Below are positions 1-8,081 of a stretch of DNA of 38,634 nucleotides, one piece after another. The notes beneath the pieces were generated by a model that was not told the DNA's origin, made no database searches, and saw only the letters and a program-made list of their open reading frames with translations. The position numbers were made by a program, and so were the translations under genes. The DNA is from Clostridia bacterium. GTDB lineage: Bacteria > Bacillota > Clostridia > Oscillospirales > Acutalibacteraceae. The DNA lies in contig JAFUPX010000002.1 in assembly GCA_017472575.1 (NCBI GenBank), positions 1-38,634 on the forward strand. The letters run 5' to 3'. The first letter of the stretch is position 1; each line of letters begins with the position of its first letter.

Positions 1-664
1 CGTTTGCACGGGGGTTGTCCCATGAGCGGAAAACAGCCTTAACTGCACCCATTAACTGCTCCTTAGGATCAGAGGGGAAGTCAGTACCGATTTTATTCTT
101 GTATTCAGCGTTGAACTGACCTGCGAGCTCGCGAAGGTCGTCAGCGGTAAGCTCAACGTCAAACTTAACGCCCTTAGCTTCCTTCATTTCGTCGATAAGC
201 TGTTCGAAGTATTTCTTACCAACCTCCATAACAACATCGGAGTACATCTGGATAAATCTTCTGTAGCAGTCCCAAGCCCAACGGGGATTTCCGGACTTCT
301 TAGCAACAGCTTCAACAACATCCTCGTTAAGACCGAGGTTGAGAATTGTATCCATCATTCCGGGCATAGAAGCGCGCGCACCTGAACGAACAGATACGAG
401 AAGCGGATTTTCCTTATCGCCGAACTTCTTGCCTGTGATTTCTTCCATTTTAACAATGTTAGCTTCGATTTCAGCCATGATTTCGGGATTAAACTGTCTG
501 CCATCCTCATAATACTGTGTGCAGGCCTCGGTAGTAATTGTGAAGCCCTGAGGAACAGGAAGACCAATATTTGTCATTTCCGCAAGGTTTGCACCTTTAC
601 CGCCCAAAAGCTCACGCATGTTTGCGTTACCTTCTGAGAAAAGGTATACATACTTGTGACTCAT
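1..664 (-). CDS. ppdK: Pyruvate, phosphate dikinase, N-terminal part (cut by window edge)
   Basis: PPDK interconverts pyruvate + ATP + Pi and PEP + AMP + PPi in the cytoplasm. Only the first 221 codons are here and the gene runs off the left edge. The translation begins [20 protein letters not shown] and continues with [10 protein letters not shown] and [11 protein letters not shown], which are the hallmark N-terminal ATP-grasp motifs of [25 protein letters not shown] follows, the nucleotide-binding stretch typical of the family. The start is ATG at 664, behind a strong AGGAGG site (complement of 675-680). It is transcribed alone from its own promoter. In anaerobes PPDK links to PPi metabolism; a pyrophosphatase also lies in this window but in a different operon. 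The identification is firm; the C-terminal PEP-binding part cannot be seen. Confidence 0.95.
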   Translation of the reverse strand, partial: MSHKYVYLFSEGNANMRELLGGKGANLAEMTNIGLPVPQGFTITTEACTQYYEDGRQFNPEIMAEIEANIVKMEEITGKKFGDKENPLLVSVRSGARASMPGMMDTILNLGLNEDVVEAVAKKSGNPRWAWDCYRRFIQMYSDVVMEVGKKYFEQLIDEMKEAKGVKFDVELTADDLRELAGQFNAEYKNKIGTDFPSDPKEQLMGAVKAVFRSWDNPRAN

Positions 665-717
665 TAAGAATCAACCTCCTAAAAAAATTTATGGATTATT
701 CCACATTTAACATATTT

Positions 718-770
718 ATACTCAAAAGAGTATCCAAGTCATTATACCAGATAATTATCTAAAAATAAAG
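718..770 (-). promoter_or_regulatory. ppdK promoter with two inverted repeats
   Basis: Reading the minus strand, a TATAAT box (complement of 741-746) lies upstream of ppdK. The -35 region is weak (TTTATT at the 17-bp position). The spacer contains a perfect 12-bp palindrome AGATAATTATCT (749-760). Just after the start point is ATACTC-tttt-GAGTAT (718-733). Both could be operator or RNA hairpin elements. No regulator can be named. Confidence 0.55.
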
Positions 771-864
771 AGTTTTTTTAAAAAAATCAATAATTTTCCT
801 ATTTGTTTATAGAAAAAATCGTATTTTTCAAAAATATGGTGGAATTACACGAAAAATTCACATT

Positions 865-900
865 AAAAAAGCATCGCACATAAAGATATGGACGATGCTT
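865..900 (-). terminator. Terminator of the coaX-panT operon
   Basis: On the minus strand, AAGCATCG (complement of 893-900) pairs with CGATGCTT (869-876) and is followed by six T residues (865-870). It lies 15 bp beyond the stop codon at 915. Confidence 0.85.
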
Positions 901-914
901 TAAGCATAAAAGTA

Positions 915-1502
915 TTATTTGTTTTTCTTATAATTAATTACTCTTAAAATCACAGGACTCAGAATAATGTTTATCGCCAATTCAAACAGGAAGTTTCCGC
1001 CTGCGAGACCTAAAAACATATATTGGGCGGCGCTGTTAAAGCCGGCGGCGAGACCCCATTCGGTTATTGTACTCATAAAAAATATTTGACATCCAAGCAA
1101 AAATATACCTGTATTAACTATCGGGCAAACAACGGCTGCGGAAATTACAGCTAAATAACGGTTATGTTTTTCAAATAATTTGTAGGTAAGACCTGCTGCA
1201 AGTCCGCATAAGGTGCCTTTTAATAAAACGGTAATTATTGTTCCTAATATATCGATTGTCAAAAAGGCGGACGCATCACCGCTGAGCAATACAACCATAG
1301 CAAACACAAATCCGAGCCATGCTCCGATTTTATATCCGCAGGTTGCGGCACCGATTACTATTGGTATCAATACTAATGATATTGCAAACGGACCGAATCT
1401 TATAAACGAGCCCATAAGCTGCAAAATAACCACAATAGCGGTCAGTATTGCGCCAAGCACTAATTTTTGCGTTTGTTGTTTTCTGTTGACTGAGTTTGAC
1501 AT
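915..1502 (-). CDS. panT: ECF transporter S component, probable pantothenate transporter
   Basis: This is a 195-residue, very hydrophobic protein with about six membrane segments and a short basic N-terminus (SNSVNRKQQTQKLVLGAIL). That is the layout of substrate-specific S components of energy-coupling factor transporters. The stretch FGPFAISLVLIPIVIGAATCG resembles the conserved loop of the PanT/COG4684 group. Family knowledge: S components bind a vitamin and pair with a shared EcfA/A'/T module, which is not encoded here. The gene follows coaX (type III pantothenate kinase) in one operon 78 bp downstream, so pantothenate is the likely substrate. That assignment rests on context. The start is ATG 1502 with a GGAGG site (complement of 1510-1514). 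Other vitamins are possible. Confidence 0.75.
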   Translation of the reverse strand: MSNSVNRKQQTQKLVLGAILTAIVVILQLMGSFIRFGPFAISLVLIPIVIGAATCGYKIGAWLGFVFAMVVLLSGDASAFLTIDILGTIITVLLKGTLCGLAAGLTYKLFEKHNRYLAVISAAVVCPIVNTGIFLLGCQIFFMSTITEWGLAAGFNSAAQYMFLGLAGGNFLFELAINIILSPVILRVINYKKNK

Positions 1503-1555
1503 AAAATTACCTCCGATACTGCTCCATAAAGGATGCAGTTCATAATATTTGCAAA

Positions 1556-1568
1556 CCGTTTCAAACGG
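1556..1568. repeat. 13-bp palindrome between coaX and panT
   Basis: CCGTTT-c-AAACGG is a perfect inverted repeat, 12 bp beyond the coaX stop and ahead of panT. There is no T-run, so it is not an intrinsic terminator. It may be an operator or a small mRNA hairpin. Confidence 0.4.
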
Positions 1569-1580
1569 ATATTGCTGTAA

Positions 1581-2345
1581 TTAATTATTTTTTTCGTAGA
1601 TTTCTCTTAATCCGTCAAGCAAGAGATTTTCATTATATATAATACTCTTCTTGCAATGAGGAATAATTAGCTTGGAAAGTCCGCCTGTTGCAATAACGGT
1701 TGCATTTGTACCAAGCTCTGTTTCGATTCGTTCTATCAGCCCGTCCAGCATAGAGGCGGTTCCGTAAATTAATCCTGAGCGCATACAGTCGGCAGTGTTG
1801 CTTCCGATAACAGAATCAGGAGCTTCAATATGAACGGCAGGAAGCTGAGAAGTATTTTCAGAAAGAGCTTTTAATGTAAGCCTTACTCCTGCTGCTATAA
1901 CTCCGCCTAAAAACTCGCCTTTCTGATTAATTACGCTGATAGTTGAAGCAGTTCCCATATCTATAATGATACAGGGAAGAGTATACTCTGAAACTGCGCT
2001 TACCGCCGCAGCAACAAGGTCTGCGCCTAACTGTGCGGGGTCATCAATTTTAATGTTAAGTCCTGTTTTTACTCCGGGACCCAAATTGAGCGGAACTATA
2101 TGGCAAAGCTTTGAAACCGCGTTGTTTACCGTGTTTGCCACAGACGGGACTACCGATGATATTATGCAATCCTCAATATTCGTGAAATCCAGACCGTTAA
2201 GAGATAAAACATCCTTTATGGCAACAGCATACTCATCGCCTGTTTTGTTAAGGTCGGTTGCAAGCCTTGCGGTAAAAGAAAGAATATTATCGTTATACGC
2301 TCCCAAGGTAATATTGGTATTTCCGATATCTATGGTTAAAAGCAT
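1581..2345 (-). CDS. coaX: Type III pantothenate kinase
   Basis: CoaX phosphorylates pantothenate with ATP, the first step of coenzyme A synthesis, and uses the ASKHA fold. The protein opens MLLTIDIGNTNITLGAY, the DxGNT phosphate-1 motif. It later has CIIIDMGTASTISVINQKGEFLGG, the DxGTAxT phosphate-2 region with the following GGxIxPG-like loop (here GGVIAAG). IATGG near the end is the adenosine motif. An upstream ATG at 2402 would add 19 residues. I prefer ATG 2345, because GGGAG sits 8 bases before it and the 254-residue length fits the family (about 255-260). It is the first gene of an operon with the pantothenate-type ECF S component, which suggests coupled uptake and trapping. Confidence 0.93.
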   Translation of the reverse strand: MLLTIDIGNTNITLGAYNDNILSFTARLATDLNKTGDEYAVAIKDVLSLNGLDFTNIEDCIISSVVPSVANTVNNAVSKLCHIVPLNLGPGVKTGLNIKIDDPAQLGADLVAAAVSAVSEYTLPCIIIDMGTASTISVINQKGEFLGGVIAAGVRLTLKALSENTSQLPAVHIEAPDSVIGSNTADCMRSGLIYGTASMLDGLIERIETELGTNATVIATGGLSKLIIPHCKKSIIYNENLLLDGLREIYEKNN

Positions 2346-2373
2346 AAGTTCAACTCCCGTTACTTTTTCTATT

Positions 2374-2402
2374 ATTATAATAACGCAACAAATAAAAATC
2401 AA
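2374..2402 (-). promoter_or_regulatory. coaX-panT promoter
   Basis: On the minus strand, TTGATT (complement of 2397-2402), a 17-bp spacer and TATAAT (complement of 2374-2379). Its -35 box is only 8 bp from the -35 box of the divergent rpsF promoter. Confidence 0.75.
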
Positions 2403-2410
2403 TAAAAATA

Positions 2411-2439
2411 TTGACTTTTTAAGAAAAGATTGGTATAAT
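2411..2439 (+). promoter_or_regulatory. rpsF-ssb-rpsR promoter
   Basis: TTGACT (2411-2416), 17-bp spacer, TATAAT (2434-2439). A near-consensus sigma-A promoter, fitting a ribosomal protein operon. Confidence 0.85.
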
Positions 2440-2445
2440 TGTCCG

Positions 2446-2530
2446 TGCTAATCGGGAGAGTATGTATTCCCATAGCTCCTTGCTTCATCGGAGAGGATGA
2501 AGCCAATAGTCCAAAAGGAGGTGCAACACA
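2446..2530 (+). promoter_or_regulatory. Structured rpsF leader, candidate S6:S18 autoregulatory site
   Basis: The 85-nt leader contains a perfect hairpin, GCTTCATC (2482-2489), loop GGAGAG, GATGAAGC (2496-2503). Before it is a second foldable element, GGAG..TATG (from 2455) with CATA..CTCC (to 2480). Known biology: many bacteria regulate rpsF operons by an S6:S18-binding leader. Whether this is that motif is an inference from position and structure. Confidence 0.45.
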
Positions 2531-2809
2531 ATGGCTAAGTATGAGGCTGCAATGATTTTTTCCGTAGCAAACGGCGAAGAAGCTACTGCTGCATTAAAGG
2601 AAAAGTTCAATGACCTTATTGCTAAGAACGGAACCGTAGAGAATGTTGACGATTGGGGCAAGCGCCGTCTTGCTTATTTAATCAACGACGAGGCTGACGG
2701 TTACTATGTATTCTTTACTTTCGAGAGCGCTCCCGAATTCCCGGCTGAGCTTGAAAGAATTGCAAAGATTACTGACGGCGTTCTTCGTGTAATGGTTATC
2801 AAAAAGTAA
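2531..2809 (+). CDS. rpsF: Small ribosomal subunit protein bS6
   Basis: bS6 binds 16S rRNA with bS18 in the platform of the 30S subunit. The 92-residue protein has the family pattern: MAKYEAAMIFS start, VDDWGKRRLAYLIND in the middle (conserved W-G-R-L-Y), and the C-terminal beta strand GVLRVMVIKK. The length is usual (about 95). The ATG at 2531 follows AAGGAGGTG (2515-2523). It is the first gene of the classical rpsF-ssb-rpsR operon, 14 bp before ssb. Confidence 0.97.
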   Translation: MAKYEAAMIFSVANGEEATAALKEKFNDLIAKNGTVENVDDWGKRRLAYLINDEADGYYVFFTFESAPEFPAELERIAKITDGVLRVMVIKK

Positions 2810-2823
2810 TGGGGGATTAAAAA

Positions 2824-3249
2824 ATGTTTAATTTAGTAGTTCTTACAGGCAGATTAACTGCCGATCCCGAACTTAAAACTACTCCCAACGGTATTTCCGT
2901 AACATCTTTCTCTATCGCTGTAAGCCGTCCTTATCGTGCCGGTGAAGAGTCTCAGGCTGATTTCATCAATATAGTTGCGTGGCGTCAGCGTGCGGAATTT
3001 ATCACAAAGTATTTTAAAAAAGGCAGTTTGATCGGTATCGAGGGCTCTATACAAACCCGTAAATATACGGATAAGAACGGAAATAACCGCACTGCGTTTG
3101 AAGTAGTTGTTAACAATGTTCAGTTCGTTGAGTCTAAGAGGGACAGCTCTGCTGCTAACAGTTCTGCTGAACCTGCTTCGTTCAGCAACGCAGGTGCAAA
3201 CGACTTCGCCGAAATAGGTGATGTTTCGGATGATGACCTGCCGTTTTAA
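2824..3249 (+). CDS. ssb: Single-stranded DNA-binding protein
   Basis: SSB coats single-stranded DNA in replication and repair and recruits partner enzymes through its C-terminal tip. The N-terminal OB fold spans about residues 1-105, seen in MFNLVVLTGRLTADPELK, SFSIAVSRPY and FINIVAWRQRAEFITKYFKKG. A Ser/Ala/Asn-rich flexible linker follows. The protein ends in the acidic tip DDDLPF, the partner-docking motif. The 141-residue length is normal for Bacillota. The start ATG 2824 follows GGGGG (2811-2815). Its place between rpsF and rpsR is conserved across the phylum. Confidence 0.97.
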   Translation: MFNLVVLTGRLTADPELKTTPNGISVTSFSIAVSRPYRAGEESQADFINIVAWRQRAEFITKYFKKGSLIGIEGSIQTRKYTDKNGNNRTAFEVVVNNVQFVESKRDSSAANSSAEPASFSNAGANDFAEIGDVSDDDLPF

Positions 3250-3279
3250 TTTCGAAATTAATTTAGGAGAGTCATTCTA

Positions 3280-3525
3280 ATGGAAAAAGAAAAAATGGAA
3301 AGACCGGCTCGCAGAAAAGCTCATAAAAAGGTTTGCCATTTCTGTGTTGACCGCGTTGAAGAAATTGATTATAAGGATGTAGCCCGTCTCCGCAAGTTTG
3401 TTTCCGAGCGTGCAAAGATTTTGCCTCGCCGTGCAACAGGCACTTGCGCAAAGCATCAGCGTGCTTTAACAACCGCTATTAAGCGTGCACGGCAGGTTGC
3501 TTTACTTCCTTATGTAAACGACTAA
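3280..3525 (+). CDS. rpsR: Small ribosomal subunit protein bS18, zinc-ligand type
   Basis: bS18 pairs with bS6 on the 30S platform. The 81-residue sequence carries the signature [29 protein letters not shown] and the C-terminal [13 protein letters not shown]. It retains CHFC near residue 20 and CAKH near residue 56, the possible zinc-ligand set of the so-called C+ form of S18; the E. coli protein has lost it. The start ATG 3280 has AGGAGA (3266-3271). It is the last gene of the operon, followed by a terminator 11 bp downstream. Confidence 0.96.
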   Translation: MEKEKMERPARRKAHKKVCHFCVDRVEEIDYKDVARLRKFVSERAKILPRRATGTCAKHQRALTTAIKRARQVALLPYVND

Positions 3526-3536
3526 TAACAGTATTT

Positions 3537-3569
3537 AAAATCCTGCGTTTTTCGGCGCAGGATTTTTTT
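3537..3569 (+). terminator. Terminator after rpsR
   Basis: AATCCTGCG (3539-3547) pairs with CGCAGGATT (3556-3564), followed by a run of T. This closes the rpsF operon. Confidence 0.9.
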
Positions 3570-3687
3570 ATACACAAAATTTACATAATTTTTTCCTTGT
3601 ATGTAAATTTTGGTCGATAATTGTATATATTTTACAAATTATAGCTTCAAAGTTTTACTTTTGTATCTGAATTTTAACAAATAAGTA

Positions 3688-3716
3688 TTGAAAAAGGCGG
3701 TTTCAACTGTTATAAT
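3688..3716 (+). promoter_or_regulatory. Promoter of the glycogen operon
   Basis: TTGAAA (3688-3693), 17-bp spacer, TATAAT (3711-3716), 31 bp before the glgB start. The rest of the 180-bp gap after the rpsR terminator is AT-rich, with no other feature I can support. Confidence 0.75.
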
Positions 3717-3747
3717 AACTATAGAAAATATATTATGAGGTACATTG

Positions 3748-5640
3748 ATGGAAAACTATTTCAACGATTATACTTCCAAGATAAAAACCGATACTTATAA
3801 GTTTCTCGGCTCGTTTTTAAAAAACGGAACAGCTCTTTTCAGGGTTTGGGCCGAAAATGCGGCTGCGGTTTCGGTCGTAGGTGATTTCAACGGTTGGGAT
3901 ACCGCGGCAAATCCTATGAATAGGATAGAAGGCGGAGTATGGGAAACAGAAATTTCAGGTCTTAAAAAATACGATAATTATAAATACGCTGTAACCTCTC
4001 GCGAGGGTAACACCGTATTAAAGTCAGACCCGTATGCCAGACATTTTGAAACTGTTCCGGGAACCGCCTCAAAGCTTTATGAGGAAGACGGATATGTATG
4101 GAATGACGCTGAATGGCAAAAAAAGCAGCATCAGGTAAATTCCTGCGAGTCTCCTGTTAATATTTACGAAGTACATGCCGGTTCGTGGCGCAGATATGAC
4201 AACGGTAATGCTTACAACTATATTAAGCTTGCTGAAGAGCTTTCAAAATATGTTAAGGAAATGGGATATACTCATATAGAGCTAATGCCTATAACCGAGC
4301 ATCCGTATGACGGCTCATGGGGTTATCAGGTTACCGGATATTTTGCTCCCACGTCCCGATACGGAACTCCTGAGGATTTTAAAAAATTTGTCGATATAAT
4401 GCATAACAACGGTATAGGAGTAATACTTGATTGGGTTCCTGCGCATTTTCCCAGAGATGAGCACGGTCTTTTCAGGTTTGACGGTACGGCAGCCTATGAA
4501 TATGCCGATCCTCGCAAGGGTGAGCATAAGGAATGGGGTACAGTTGTTTTTGACTATGGCAAACCTCAGGTTATGAGTTTCCTTATTTCCAGCGCAGTTT
4601 ATTGGATAAAGGAATTCCATATAGATGGGCTTCGCGTTGATGCCGTTGCCTCTATGCTTTACCTTGATTACGGAAGGCAGGGCGGCGAGTGGATACCTAA
4701 TTCCTACGGCGGAAGAGAAAATCTTGAGGCTGTTGAATTTTTAAAACAGGTAAATATTGCGGCTTTTGAGGCAAATCCTAATGTTATGATGATTGCTGAG
4801 GAGTCTACCGCTTGGCCAATGGTTACAAAACCGCCGCACGACGGAGGACTCGGCTTCAATTATAAATGGAATATGGGTTGGATGAACGATATGCTGAGAT
4901 ATATGTCGCTCGACCCGTATTTCAGAAAAGATAATCACGATTGCCTAACATTTTCTTTCTTTTATGCCTTTTCTGAGAATTTTATTCTTCCGATATCGCA
5001 CGACGAGGTAGTTCACGGAAAATGCTCTATGATTAAAAAAATGCCCGGAGATTATGATGAAAAGTTTAATAATCTGAGAGCCTTTTATACTTATATGATG
5101 GCTCATCCCGGAAAAAAGCTCTTGTTTATGGGACAGGAATTTGCGCAGTTTATAGAGTGGAATTATAAACAGGAGCTGGATTGGCTGCTTCTTGATTACG
5201 ATGCTCATAAGCAAATGAAGCTTTTTGTTAAGGATTTGAATAAATTTTATCTTGCCAATCCTACTTTGTGGCAAATTGATTATTCTTGGGAGGGTTTTAG
5301 CTGGATATCTAACGATGATAATACCCAAAGCATAATTTCTTTCAGAAGAATGGATAAGGACGGCAATGAGCTTATCGCAGTTTGCAACTTTGTGCCTGTA
5401 AGCAGAACGGATTACCGTATAGGAGTTCCTAAAAAGGGAAGCTACAGAGCAGTTTTCTCATCGGATTATATTAAATACGGCGGAAAAACAGAGCCTGTAA
5501 AATCCGGAGTTAAAGCTGAGGAAATTCCTATGCACGGATACGATTATTCTATATCTATAGATATTCCCGCAATGTCTGTAACCTATTATAAGGTTCCTGC
5601 AAAGCGAGGCGGTTCAACTGCTAAAGGGAATAAAAAATAG
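3748..5640 (+). CDS. glgB: 1,4-alpha-glucan branching enzyme
   Basis: GlgB cuts alpha-1,4 chains and rejoins them through alpha-1,6 bonds, making the branch points of glycogen. Residues about 20-110 form a CBM48 domain (VWAENAAAVSVVGDFNGWD). The GH13 barrel follows, with DWVPAHF, GLRVDAV (nucleophile D298), IAEEST (acid/base E351) and ISHDEVVHGK (D419). All three catalytic residues are present. At 630 residues it is the short form that lacks the extra N-terminal domain of the E. coli enzyme. A TTG three bases upstream is possible, but ATG 3748 has GAGG at the right distance. The C-terminus ends in a basic tail (KRGGSTAKGNKK). It is the first gene of glgB-C-D-A; glgC begins 84 bp downstream. 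Confidence 0.95.
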   Translation: MENYFNDYTSKIKTDTYKFLGSFLKNGTALFRVWAENAAAVSVVGDFNGWDTAANPMNRIEGGVWETEISGLKKYDNYKYAVTSREGNTVLKSDPYARHFETVPGTASKLYEEDGYVWNDAEWQKKQHQVNSCESPVNIYEVHAGSWRRYDNGNAYNYIKLAEELSKYVKEMGYTHIELMPITEHPYDGSWGYQVTGYFAPTSRYGTPEDFKKFVDIMHNNGIGVILDWVPAHFPRDEHGLFRFDGTAAYEYADPRKGEHKEWGTVVFDYGKPQVMSFLISSAVYWIKEFHIDGLRVDAVASMLYLDYGRQGGEWIPNSYGGRENLEAVEFLKQVNIAAFEANPNVMMIAEESTAWPMVTKPPHDGGLGFNYKWNMGWMNDMLRYMSLDPYFRKDNHDCLTFSFFYAFSENFILPISHDEVVHGKCSMIKKMPGDYDEKFNNLRAFYTYMMAHPGKKLLFMGQEFAQFIEWNYKQELDWLLLDYDAHKQMKLFVKDLNKFYLANPTLWQIDYSWEGFSWISNDDNTQSIISFRRMDKDGNELIAVCNFVPVSRTDYRIGVPKKGSYRAVFSSDYIKYGGKTEPVKSGVKAEEIPMHGYDYSISIDIPAMSVTYYKVPAKRGGSTAKGNKK

Positions 5641-5724
5641 ACTTGTACAATATAATATAAAGATATCAACCTGCGGCTTTTAGAGGCACAGAAAAAATTA
5701 AAACCTGAACGGGAGATGTGTTTT

Positions 5725-6939
5725 TTGAACAGTAAAAAATGTGTAGCTATGCTGTTAGCGGGAGGTCAGGGAAGCAGACTCGGAGTGCTCACAAGTAAAA
5801 TAGCCAAGCCTGCCGTACCGTACGGAGGGAAATACAGGATTATTGATTTCCCGCTTTCAAACTGTGTGAATTCCGGTATTGATACTGTAGGTATTCTTAC
5901 ACAGTATAAACCCCTTGAGCTTAACGATTATATCGGCTCAGGAAAACCGTGGGATTTAGACCGTCTCAGCGGAGGAGTTCATGTTTTGCCGCCGTATCAG
6001 GGGCAACAAGGAGGAGATTGGTATAAAGGAACGGCAAATGCTATATATCAGAATTTAGAATTTATTGAAAGATATTCTCCCAAGTATGTTTTAATACTTT
6101 CGGGTGACCATATTTATAAAATGGATTACTCAAAAATGATAAATGAGCATGCAAAAAGCGGTGCTGCGTGTACAATTGCTGTTCTGGAAGTACCAATAGA
6201 CGAAGCTTCGCGCTTCGGTATTATGAATACGAGAGAAGACGGAACAATTTACGAATTTGAAGAAAAACCTAAAAATCCAAAGAGTAATCTGGCTTCAATG
6301 GGTATTTATGTTTTTAACTGGGATGTTTTGAAAAAATATCTTACTGAGGATGAAGCAAAGAAGGATTCGTCAAACGATTTTGGTAAGGATGTAATTCCGG
6401 CAATGCTCGCGGCTGACGAGCTTTTAAGAGTTTATCGCTTTAATGATTACTGGAAGGATGTAGGAACGGTAGATTCTTTGTGGGAAGCGAATCTTGATTT
6501 GCTTAATCCTAAAATAGACCTTAATCTTTCAGACCATAACTGGAGAATTTATTCAAGAACAACAGCAATGCCGCCGCAGTATATATCTGAAAATGCGTCG
6601 GTAGAAAATTCGCTTGTTACCGATGGCTGCGAGGTATGCGGAAAGCTTGATTATTCAGTTTTATTTGAAAATGTAACAGTTGAGGACGGCGCCGCGGTTG
6701 AGTACTCATTGGTTATGCCGGGAGCGGTTATTAAAAAAGGCGCTCAGGTAAGATATTCTATAGTTTCCGAGAACACTGTAATAGAAGAAAATGCGGTGGT
6801 AGGAGCGGATCCGGCAGTAGTCGGAGCTGACGGTTGGGGCATAACCGTTATAGGAGCAGGTCTTAAGGTAGGAAAAGGTGCTAAAATTGGTCCTAAAAAA
6901 ATGCTTACTGAGGATGTTAAGGAGGGTGAGGTAATATGA
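5725..6939 (+). CDS. glgC: Glucose-1-phosphate adenylyltransferase, catalytic subunit
   Basis: GlgC makes ADP-glucose from ATP and glucose-1-phosphate, the committed step of glycogen synthesis. The N-terminal nucleotidyltransferase domain has [11 protein letters not shown] (residues 10-20), the downstream Lys-Pro-Ala motif [27 protein letters not shown] (metal-binding Asp) and [12 protein letters not shown]. The C-terminal third is a left-handed beta helix of hexapeptide repeats ([12 protein letters not shown] and similar). The ATG at 5716 directly touches the GGGAG site. TTG at 5725, nine bases after GGGAG (5711-5715), gives the family-like start [10 protein letters not shown] and 404 residues, so I chose it. 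The stop overlaps the glgD start by ATGA, implying translational coupling and a 1:1 complex. Confidence 0.94.
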   Translation: MNSKKCVAMLLAGGQGSRLGVLTSKIAKPAVPYGGKYRIIDFPLSNCVNSGIDTVGILTQYKPLELNDYIGSGKPWDLDRLSGGVHVLPPYQGQQGGDWYKGTANAIYQNLEFIERYSPKYVLILSGDHIYKMDYSKMINEHAKSGAACTIAVLEVPIDEASRFGIMNTREDGTIYEFEEKPKNPKSNLASMGIYVFNWDVLKKYLTEDEAKKDSSNDFGKDVIPAMLAADELLRVYRFNDYWKDVGTVDSLWEANLDLLNPKIDLNLSDHNWRIYSRTTAMPPQYISENASVENSLVTDGCEVCGKLDYSVLFENVTVEDGAAVEYSLVMPGAVIKKGAQVRYSIVSENTVIEENAVVGADPAVVGADGWGITVIGAGLKVGKGAKIGPKKMLTEDVKEGEVI

Positions 6940-8054
6940 GAACTTCTGCGGTAGCCGGAATAGTTTTTGCAAATTCAAATGATAATTTACTAAACAGACT
7001 GACATCCTTGCGCTCAATGGCATCTGTACCCTTCGGTGGCAGATACAGGCTTGTGGATTTCGCCCTTTCTAATCTTGTAAACGCGGGAATTGCCAACATC
7101 GGTATAATAACAAAAGAGAATTATCATTCTCTTATGGACCATGTCGGCAGCGGCGTTTACTGGGATCTTGACCGTAAAAACGGCGGTCTTTATCTGCTTC
7201 CTCCTTATGCTACAAGTGAAGCGAAAAGATATATTGGAACGGTTGATGCTCTTATAGGAGCCCAAAATTATATAAACCGTTGCGGTTCTGATTATATAAT
7301 TCTCTATAACAGTGATACTGTTGCAAATGTTGATATACCTGCCGCAATTGAATCGCATGTTGCAAATCAGGCGGATGTAACTGTTGTTTATCATAAGGGC
7401 GGCAGTCCTAAAAACCATAAGGAAACAATGCTTTTGGAATTATCAGATAATAACCGTATTTCCAAAATCACTTTTAATACAGAGAGTCAAGCTGATGTGA
7501 ATTATGATATTGGCATTACGGTTTTAAGCCGCGAACTGCTTAAAAAGCTTGTTGCTGAGGGATATGAGAATGATGCAAGAAGTCTTAACCGCGATATTTT
7601 TGCTAAAGCAACCGGTCAGCTTAAAATTTATGGCTTTGAACATAAGGGCTTTGTCGCTGTGATGGATAGTATGAGTTCTTATTATAGGGCAAATATGGAT
7701 TTGCTTAAATCAGACATTCGTAAGGATTTATTTGATAAAAAGCGCCCTGTATTCACTAAAACTAGGGACGATATGCCTACAAGATACGGCACAAAATCAA
7801 ATGTTAAAAACAGCTTTATTGCAGATGGCTGTATAATAGACGGAACAGTTAAAAACAGTATCCTTTTCAGAGGTGTAAGGGTTGAAAAAGGAGCGGTTGT
7901 TGAAAACTGTATACTTATGCAGGAAACTGCTGTCGAAAAAAAAGCAAATCTTAAAAATGTTATATCAGATAAAAATGCCGTTATAGGGGCGGACATGGTT
8001 CTCAACGGAACAGAAAACAACTGCTTCTTCATAGAAAAGAATCAGATTTTGTAA
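6936..8054 (+). CDS. glgD: GlgD, non-catalytic partner subunit of ADP-glucose pyrophosphorylase
   Basis: This is a 372-residue paralogue of GlgC. The fold signature is kept ([44 protein letters not shown]-terminal hexapeptide repeats with [10 protein letters not shown]). The catalytic features are lost. The glycine-rich GGQGSRLG of GlgC is replaced by FANSNDNLL, the GDHIYKMDY motif reads [10 protein letters not shown], and the WKDVGT region reads [11 protein letters not shown]. Known biology: in Bacillota a GlgD of this kind joins GlgC in a heterotetramer and modulates its activity. It overlaps glgC by 4 bp and is followed 27 bp later by glgA. Confidence 0.93.
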   Translation: MRTSAVAGIVFANSNDNLLNRLTSLRSMASVPFGGRYRLVDFALSNLVNAGIANIGIITKENYHSLMDHVGSGVYWDLDRKNGGLYLLPPYATSEAKRYIGTVDALIGAQNYINRCGSDYIILYNSDTVANVDIPAAIESHVANQADVTVVYHKGGSPKNHKETMLLELSDNNRISKITFNTESQADVNYDIGITVLSRELLKKLVAEGYENDARSLNRDIFAKATGQLKIYGFEHKGFVAVMDSMSSYYRANMDLLKSDIRKDLFDKKRPVFTKTRDDMPTRYGTKSNVKNSFIADGCIIDGTVKNSILFRGVRVEKGAVVENCILMQETAVEKKANLKNVISDKNAVIGADMVLNGTENNCFFIEKNQIL

Positions 8055-8081
8055 AAGAAAATTAGTCGATTGGAGTTAAAA

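Noticed and set aside
664..914. Small plus-strand frame at 571-762 overlapping the ppdK start
   Set aside because: It is antisense to the ppdK start and its promoter, has no ribosome site, and its product has no recognisable features.
2346..2402. Longer CoaX with 19 extra N-terminal residues
   Set aside because: The extra residues precede the ribosome site and overlap the coaX promoter; family members begin at the DIGNT segment.
5716..5724. ATG start for glgC at 5716
   Set aside because: It directly touches the GGGAG site, leaving no spacing, and adds residues not found in GlgC proteins; TTG 5725 fits better.
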